Origin: Streptococcus oralis
Lineage (GTDB): Bacteria; Bacillota; Bacilli; Lactobacillales; Streptococcaceae
Length of the DNA: 64,000 nt
NCBI GenBank assembly: GCA_905370255.1
Contig: CAJPKC010000002.1
Span: 1-64,000 of the forward strand
Direction of reading: 5' to 3'
Shown: piece after piece, positions 58,491-64,000 of the stretch
Layout of the letters: each line of letters starts with the position of its first letter
Numbering within the stretch: the stretch's first letter is position 1
Made by a program: the position numbers and the translations under genes
Notes under the pieces: generated by a model
What the model was told of the DNA's origin: nothing
The model's database searches: none
Seen by the model: the letters and a program-made list of their open reading frames with translations, nothing else

Positions 58491-60497
58491 ATGGATCGTT
58501 TTGAATTAGAAGAACATCTATTAGGCCAGGAACAAACAGTTGAACGTGTATCGGACAAAGGAGAGCGTAAAACACAAACGGAATACGTTTTTCCTATGTT
58601 ACGTGACTATGCGAAACCATTGACACCGTTGACATTTCCTGTTGAGGGGCGTGATCATGAAATCGGATTGATTCAAGAAACGTTTGCTCGTGCGTCTGTG
58701 TCAAATATCTTCTTACGAGGTCCAGCCGGGGTTGGTAAAACGACTTTGGTTCGGGCGATGATCAAAGAAGATAAAAATCGTCTTTACTTTGAAGTGGATC
58801 TTCCAAAGATGACCGCTGTTGAATCAAGTGGTGAAGATGTAAACTCTGTTATTGCACGACGTATGCAGGCTATGCTTGACGAAGTTAAAGAATTCGGTCG
58901 ACGAGCTCGGGCGATTTTAGCGTCTGAGGGTGTTAAAGAGATGATTGATATTGTGTTATTCATTGATGAGTTTCACTTACTATTTCAATTGTCACCTGCA
59001 GCGGTTGAAGCAATGAAACCCGACTTAGCGGATTCTGTTAAACGGAATATTCGTGTAGTTGGGGCGACAACGAATGATGAGTATTATAAGTATCGTATTG
59101 ATGATAACTTGCCATTCATTGAACGTTTTGTTTCAATTCAATTGTTCCCACCTAATGATACTCAAGTTATTGAAATCTTGAAAGGCTCTGCAAATGATGC
59201 GATTGCTCGAGATTTTACGTTGAAAGATAAATTTAGAAACAAAGGTATCTATTCACAAATTGTTGAGTATACAAACCGATATATTCCGGCATCAAGTCAA
59301 CCGCGTAAAGCATTGATGATGTTGGATTCACTTATCGGTGCGGCTCGTTATCGTAATGTTCCAGTTACTCGAAAACTACTAGCTGAAAAGATTTACGATT
59401 TAGTTGGTGTAAATGTTGCAATTAACGTTGATGGTCAACAAATTAAGTCACAATTATCTGATCGAGTATACGACCAGGATTTAGCGATTGATGCGATTGA
59501 ACGTTATCTTCAATTAGTCGTTGCCGACTTGTATGATAAGTCTCGACCTATGGCTTCGTTCTTATTTACGGGTGCCAGCGGGGTCGGTAAAACGGAATTA
59601 GCAAAAGCTTTAGCCTTTGTAATGTTCGGTAAAGATGATGCGATGATTCGTTTTAATATGTCAGAGTACTCTGAAGAACATCGTGTAACGGCTTTACGTG
59701 AAGAACTAGCACGACAAATCGATATTAAGCCATTCTCAATTCTTCTACTGGACGAAATTGAGAAAGCTCATCCGTCTTGTACACGTTTGTTGCTTCAAAT
59801 TTTGGACGATGGTGAATTATCTGACCAAAACGGACGTTTGAAATCGTTTAAGAATACAATTATTATTTCGACAACTAACGTCGGTGCTGATGTGTATTCT
59901 GAGATCGCTCCGTATTTGAAAGGTCGTGGATCATCTACAGCAATGGCTTTGTTGAAATACAAACCGTTGATTTTGAAAGCGTTACGTGACAGCAAGTCGT
60001 TCCCGAATGAGTTGATTAACCGTTACAATGCGGTAATTCCATTTACGCCACTACAAAATGAAACGAAATTGAAGATTGCTCATAAGAAATTAAAAGATCT
60101 TCGTCAAGATGTTTTCTATAAACACGGATATGATTTGCGTGTTGGTGCTGAAGTTGCGACATGGCTCGTTTATCAAAAAGGTGGCGGTGTTGCTACAGAA
60201 GATGGTGGTGCTCGTGGTATTGTGCGTGCGTTGGATGATGATTTCAAGACAGCAATCGCCCGGGCTATCAATAATGGTGAAGCGTTAGAAGGCAAACTAT
60301 ATGCGGCTGTTGACCCTGAACCGGATCAACCAGATCCAGATCGTAAACGGGATATGGCATTTACGGATGACTTCCATAAAGAAGATATCTCTAAAGTGTT
60401 TGTCGGTGATATGGTGTATGCTACGGCGCTTTCAGCGAAGAACAAAGACGCTATTACAAGATGGCATGAAAAACAAAGAAATAATAAGTACAAATGA
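58491..60497 (+). CDS. Two-domain Clp/Hsp100-like AAA+ ATPase
   Basis: The first ATPase domain has Walker A GPAGVGKT (about 79-86) and Walker B VLFIDEFH (about 159-166). The second has GASGVGKTELAKAL (about 361-374) and ILLLDEIEKAH (about 416-426), the ClpA/B/C pattern. There is no Clp N-domain and no ClpP-binding loop that I can identify, so it more likely unfolds or remodels proteins than degrades them. Its place between relaxase and membrane protein suggests a role in transfer. AAGGGTGG precedes the ATG. Confidence 0.8.
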   Translation: MDRFELEEHLLGQEQTVERVSDKGERKTQTEYVFPMLRDYAKPLTPLTFPVEGRDHEIGLIQETFARASVSNIFLRGPAGVGKTTLVRAMIKEDKNRLYFEVDLPKMTAVESSGEDVNSVIARRMQAMLDEVKEFGRRARAILASEGVKEMIDIVLFIDEFHLLFQLSPAAVEAMKPDLADSVKRNIRVVGATTNDEYYKYRIDDNLPFIERFVSIQLFPPNDTQVIEILKGSANDAIARDFTLKDKFRNKGIYSQIVEYTNRYIPASSQPRKALMMLDSLIGAARYRNVPVTRKLLAEKIYDLVGVNVAINVDGQQIKSQLSDRVYDQDLAIDAIERYLQLVVADLYDKSRPMASFLFTGASGVGKTELAKALAFVMFGKDDAMIRFNMSEYSEEHRVTALREELARQIDIKPFSILLLDEIEKAHPSCTRLLLQILDDGELSDQNGRLKSFKNTIIISTTNVGADVYSEIAPYLKGRGSSTAMALLKYKPLILKALRDSKSFPNELINRYNAVIPFTPLQNETKLKIAHKKLKDLRQDVFYKHGYDLRVGAEVATWLVYQKGGGVATEDGGARGIVRALDDDFKTAIARAINNGEALEGKLYAAVDPEPDQPDPDRKRDMAFTDDFHKEDISKVFVGDMVYATALSAKNKDAITRWHEKQRNNKYK

Positions 60498-60547
60498 AAG
60501 GAATAGATTTATCAATATCTGTATTGCATGAATCTTGGGTAAAATAG
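60494..60547 (+). CDS. 17-residue coupling frame between the ATPase and the 770-aa protein
   Basis: ATG at 60494 overlaps the ATPase stop (ATGA). MKGIDLSISVLHESWVK follows and stops at TAG 60545-60547, four bases before the ATG at 60552, which lacks a ribosome site. It has the same length and logic as the frame at 44626-44679. It may only pass ribosomes on. Confidence 0.35.
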   Translation: MKGIDLSISVLHESWVK

Positions 60548-60551
60548 ACCA

Positions 60552-62864
60552 ATGGCGGTATTTGGTAAGAAAAGTTTGTTTGCGCAATTACAATTTAATG
60601 AAACGGTTGCGGAGACGGTATACGATAACATTAAGGAATTGTATAACGATTCCGATCAACGAGGCGCAATTGTTGAGTATACGGATGGTGATCATAAGAA
60701 CTATGTCATCATCGCAATGTTAGCTGATGACTTAGAAGCAGCTTTCGGTAAGAAGTATAAGAAAAATGAGGAAGTTGGTTCTTTCTCAGCTTCTATTAAC
60801 GATGGACTGATTCAAGCAGTTCTTGTTGAAGGAGATTTTGAATCAGGAACCTTGGCGTTGATTCCAACAACAGATACGTTGGCGGATATGACTGAATGGT
60901 CATTTATCGAAAAAACGCCAATGCACATCGCAGTCGTAACTCCTGATTTTAACGCTAAAGATGGTGTAATTCTTTTGTCTGATACGGTTACTTTGAACGA
61001 ATTGACAAATATTCGTAATGGACACATGACCATTAAAATCAAAAACGATGAAGAGGGCGTACCTGATGAAGCGGAAATCATCAATCTTCATGAAGTTAAA
61101 GATGAACCTGTTTCTCGTGTAGAAGAAACGGTTGAAGAATCTGATGATTTGGGTTACGATCCTGATACGGCTTATGATCCAGATCAAGAATACGACCCTG
61201 ATTCCGATTACGACGAAGTTGAATCTGTTGAAGAGTATTCAGAAGACCCAGTGTATGAAGAATCTCAATATGAGGGTGAACCTGTTTACGAAGATCCTGT
61301 TGACTACAACGATACTGTGGATTACAACGAACCTAGCTATGAACAACCGATGTTTGATCCAGAGCAAGACTTTGACCCACAAGCATCCGTTGTAGAACAA
61401 GTTCCCGTTGCTCAACCAGACGTTGAAAACTTAGTGGATATTCAAGAAGAATTGATTAAACAATTGAATTCGGATTCGCTTGATATTGAAGTATCAGATG
61501 AAGAATTCTATAAAGTATTTGGTCAAGATAATCACTCTGTAGAGTTATTCAATGAACAACCTAATGATCCGAATAATCACTTGGATCAACACGTTGCGCA
61601 AATGGCGAGTGTTGCAAATACAAGAATTCTTCGTTATTTAGATGAACGCACAAATACACTTGCAAGCGAATATGTGTTAGCGCTTCGTACGTATGCTGAT
61701 AAGCTTACGAAAACACTTGATTATCATGATGGTAATACGGAAGCGGGTCAAAAATACAACGACATTAAAGCGGAACGCGATCGTATTATTCAAACCATTT
61801 ATATGGAGCACGAAGCTAAAAAAGACGAAATTCAACGCGAATACGATGCTCGTAAAGATAAATTTATTGAGGAACGTAAGCTTCAAGCGGAACGCGAATT
61901 TGATGATGAAAATCGTGCACAATTAGCTAAAGATCTTGAATTGGATACGGCTAAACTTGAGCTTGAAGGTCAAGATTATGAGTCTAAAGGTCTTCGTGAA
62001 TTGCATACTCGTCGTCGTGATGTAGCTCGTGTATTCATGGAACGTGCGACTACGAACTTGTTGATGCACTATCGTGATGAAATGGCGAAAGTTTATAAAG
62101 GTGTGAAAGAGTTGGCGCTTAGTGAAAGCAACCACATCAATCGTTACATCGAACAAAACTTCGCGTCAGAAGTTATGCGCGCAAATGCGATTCAAAAACA
62201 ATTGGATATGCAAGCTGATCTTACAGCGTTGCAAGATAAGTTTAGCGCACAATTGCTTGAAAAGAATGCTGAAATTGAGGCAATTCGTGATAAAGCTGCT
62301 TCTGATTATAAAGCTCTTGAAGAGAAATCATCATTTAATCTTAGCGATCTTAAAAAAGAATTGCAAGCTGAACTCGATGCTGAACGTGCGGTTAACAAAG
62401 AGCTCCGTGCATCACTTGATCGTATGACGGAGAAATTTGAAACTCTTGATGAGAAGAAAGAAGAAGAATATCGTCATCGTCTTAAAGTCTCAGACGACCG
62501 TGCTGAAGCTCTTGAACGTCGTATGGACGCTCGTGAAAAAGACATCATCGTTGCAAATCGTAATCGTTGGATTGTCGCGGCACTGGCAGCACTCGCAACA
62601 GCTATCGGTGGCGTGATGATTACAGCTTATGTGATGAATCAAGCACAAGCAACTAACAATCATTCAGTTGAAACTCAAATTACTCAATTGAAACGTGATT
62701 TGGAAGATGCGAAGAAAGATGCACAAACAGCTAAGACTGAAGCGAACAACGCTAAAACCGAAAGCAATACCAAACAAGCTCAAATTGATAGTTTGACGAA
62801 AGCTCTCGGTGAACGTGCAAATCAAGCACAACCAAACGGGCAAAATCAAACAGCCCAACCCTAA
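60552..62864 (+). CDS. Large coiled-coil protein with a C-terminal membrane span, 770 aa
   Basis: A globular N-terminus (1-175) is followed by an acidic stretch with YDPD repeats (about 198-285), a long coiled coil (about 345-670), a membrane segment (about 676-698) and a short coiled tail outside. It could reach from the membrane into the cytoplasm as a transfer or partition scaffold. No family is recognised. Translation is probably coupled to the upstream 17-codon frame. Confidence 0.6.
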   Translation: MAVFGKKSLFAQLQFNETVAETVYDNIKELYNDSDQRGAIVEYTDGDHKNYVIIAMLADDLEAAFGKKYKKNEEVGSFSASINDGLIQAVLVEGDFESGTLALIPTTDTLADMTEWSFIEKTPMHIAVVTPDFNAKDGVILLSDTVTLNELTNIRNGHMTIKIKNDEEGVPDEAEIINLHEVKDEPVSRVEETVEESDDLGYDPDTAYDPDQEYDPDSDYDEVESVEEYSEDPVYEESQYEGEPVYEDPVDYNDTVDYNEPSYEQPMFDPEQDFDPQASVVEQVPVAQPDVENLVDIQEELIKQLNSDSLDIEVSDEEFYKVFGQDNHSVELFNEQPNDPNNHLDQHVAQMASVANTRILRYLDERTNTLASEYVLALRTYADKLTKTLDYHDGNTEAGQKYNDIKAERDRIIQTIYMEHEAKKDEIQREYDARKDKFIEERKLQAEREFDDENRAQLAKDLELDTAKLELEGQDYESKGLRELHTRRRDVARVFMERATTNLLMHYRDEMAKVYKGVKELALSESNHINRYIEQNFASEVMRANAIQKQLDMQADLTALQDKFSAQLLEKNAEIEAIRDKAASDYKALEEKSSFNLSDLKKELQAELDAERAVNKELRASLDRMTEKFETLDEKKEEEYRHRLKVSDDRAEALERRMDAREKDIIVANRNRWIVAALAALATAIGGVMITAYVMNQAQATNNHSVETQITQLKRDLEDAKKDAQTAKTEANNAKTESNTKQAQIDSLTKALGERANQAQPNGQNQTAQP

Positions 62865-62871
62865 TTCAAAA

Positions 62872-62944
62872 ACACTGCCCAAAACACTAGCTGGACACAA
62901 ATGAGTTCAGAAAAACACTAGCTATCTGGGCGGTGTTTTTTTTT
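62872..62944 (+). terminator. Long terminator closing the transfer region
   Basis: ACACTGCCCA (62872-62881) pairs with TGGGCGGTGT (62927-62936), followed by nine Ts. The loop contains AAAACACTAGCT twice, a direct repeat that can form alternative folds. Confidence 0.7.
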
Positions 62945-62971
62945 GCAAGTAAAGGTCAAAAGTGTTATAAT
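62943..62971 (+). promoter_or_regulatory. Promoter of the leaderless endonuclease-like gene
   Basis: TTGCAA 62943-62948, 17 bases, TATAAT 62966-62971 with TGT before it. The expected start is the A of the ATG at 62978. Confidence 0.75.
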
Positions 62972-62977
62972 AGATCT

Positions 62978-64000
62978 ATGAAAAGAACGAATGAATATGT
63001 AAAAGTTCCAAATGGAACGATGTTTTTCCCTAAGGTTTACTTAACAAAAGAAGAAATCACAAATATGTATGTATACGGACACGTGCGACCTAGTTGGTTT
63101 AAATTAGTTCTCGTGGACGATTCCGGGCTCGATGAAATTATAGCTCTAAACAAGTCTCTGAGAGCTTCTAAGGGCGAGGCATATAATCAGCTTGTCGCTT
63201 TCTCAAACGCTCGCTATGACGAAATGAGAGCCGATTTAGAACGTTTTGCGAATGGTTCTTTAGATTTGATGGATTTGTCTGTAAAATATTGGATTTATTT
63301 TAAGGACGCTCGAAAATTGTTTAAAGATGTTTTGATCGATGTTGATGTTGATTTCTTTTGGAAACAACATAAAAAGCACAGTCAAAAAGAAACAACGATG
63401 CGAATCTATGGCGTAGAGCACACGACGCAGTTGGAATCTAATCAAGAACTACGTAAACAAACGACTCGACAAAAATATGGTGTCGATAATGTGATGCAGT
63501 TGGATTCTATTAAGCAAAAACAAAAAGATACTATGCTTGCGAAATATGGAGCTGATCACAATTTTAAATTATCGGATACGGTACAGTCGTGGAATAAGCA
63601 TGTGTATGAAACTTTAAAAGATGAATGGTCTGATGTTTTTGTGAAGTTGGGTGTTACGTCCGCACAAGATATAGCGTCTGTTTTAAACTTAAAAAGACGA
63701 TCTTTTGTTTTATATGGCGACGACGAATCAGCACTGATCTTTTTGTTAGAAGCGTGGGCGAAGATCAAAGGCGAACCCGTTGCTTATCCAACAAATGCGA
63801 TGTTTCGATTAAATATGACGTTTACGAGTCCGTGGTTGACACTTTATAGTAAACGTGGTTTAGTTTCGGTTCCGGATGCGTTTTTGAATCAGTCTGCGTC
63901 ACGTTATGAGCAAATGGTTGCGAATTACTTAGACGAACTCGGTGTCGATTATGTAGCGAATCATCGTAAGCTATTAAACGGATTAGAACTTGATTTTTAT
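62978..64000 (+). CDS. Homing-endonuclease-like protein, partial at the window edge
   Basis: The frame is open for 341 codons to the edge. Residues about 140-205 carry tandem KYGV(D/E)..(M/T)QL(D/E)S...K.K-type repeats, as in phage homing-endonuclease-associated proteins. The last 30 residues (SRYEQMVANYLDELGVDYVA then LLNGLELDFY) look like the start of a Vsr/PD-(D/E)XK nuclease fold. The promoter places the transcript start at the ATG, so the mRNA is leaderless, and no ribosome site is present. It is likely a selfish or defence nuclease. Confidence 0.65.
   Translation, partial: MKRTNEYVKVPNGTMFFPKVYLTKEEITNMYVYGHVRPSWFKLVLVDDSGLDEIIALNKSLRASKGEAYNQLVAFSNARYDEMRADLERFANGSLDLMDLSVKYWIYFKDARKLFKDVLIDVDVDFFWKQHKKHSQKETTMRIYGVEHTTQLESNQELRKQTTRQKYGVDNVMQLDSIKQKQKDTMLAKYGADHNFKLSDTVQSWNKHVYETLKDEWSDVFVKLGVTSAQDIASVLNLKRRSFVLYGDDESALIFLLEAWAKIKGEPVAYPTNAMFRLNMTFTSPWLTLYSKRGLVSVPDAFLNQSASRYEQMVANYLDELGVDYVANHRKLLNGLELDFY

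Noticed and set aside
34100..62500. Numerous long antisense frames opposite the topoisomerase, VirB6-like, relaxase and coiled-coil genes.
   Set aside because: They lack ribosome sites and promoters, and mirror the codon pattern of the genes on the other strand.

Overview
The window looks like part of a large conjugative extrachromosomal element, or very large plasmid, of a low-GC Gram-positive host. The host is probably a Streptococcus or a close relative. Supporting signs are Shine-Dalgarno sites of the form AGAAAGGA before almost every gene, an HU protein that begins like streptococcal HU, a class A sortase, a PASTA protein, a class A penicillin-binding protein, and two perfect copies of the firmicute parS palindrome. 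I saw no phage capsid, tail or terminase gene, no CRISPR array, no tRNA, no rRNA and no insertion sequence. Membership of one of the giant streptococcal extrachromosomal element classes is an inference that only a search could settle.

Layout. (1) 1-7506, minus strand: tightly packed small hypothetical genes, a P-loop protein and two membrane proteins. They appear to be read from a promoter near 7540 that is divergent from a leaderless GIY-YIG gene. (2) 7846-10779: a tiny RNA, a hypothetical gene, a beta-helix/AAA ATPase fusion and a DUF5684-like membrane protein. (3) 10787-13740: no convincing protein genes on the plus strand. Instead there are eighteen consecutive promoter-RNA-terminator cassettes, plus one 33-residue acidic protein on the minus strand. 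(4) 13770-18841: a modification island with a BcgI-like restriction-modification gene, its specificity gene, an adenine methylase and a cytosine methylase. The last three each carry exactly one disabling lesion. (5) 18938-27021, minus strand: PBP, PASTA protein, NrdH-redoxin, HU, a nucleotide kinase, an SF3-type helicase and a MerR-like regulator. (6) 27110-27530: an AT-rich region with GTGGAAC iterons, the best candidate for the replication origin. (7) 28607-32961: a small RNA, an actin-like ATPase, a membrane protein, a DivIVA-like protein, a PP2C-like phosphatase, a sortase and a ribbon-helix-helix-like protein. (8) 32966-62864, plus strand: topoisomerase and a Gram-positive type IV secretion cluster (VirB3-, VirB4-, VirB6-, VirB2- and VirB8-like proteins and a lysozyme/CHAP wall hydrolase), an SSB-like protein, a multi-domain relative of it, a MobP2-like relaxase, a two-domain Clp-like ATPase and a large coiled-coil membrane protein. 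(9) 62978-end: a leaderless homing-endonuclease-like gene, cut by the window edge.

How it may work together. Transcription mostly diverges from the 27-28.7 kb region: leftward genes handle replication, nucleoid, envelope and modification, and rightward genes handle segregation and conjugation. The parS sites suggest that the element uses the host ParB protein. The PASTA, PP2C, DivIVA/GpsB and PBP genes look like pieces of the streptococcal division-signalling network. The most unusual feature is the bank of short RNAs. Four of the twenty contain stretches complementary to the ribosome-binding regions of minus-strand genes between 22.8 and 27.0 kb (a small membrane protein, HU, the helicase and the MerR-like regulator). 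I infer a dedicated antisense control layer for replication and nucleoid genes. All functional statements come from reading motifs; no database search was possible.
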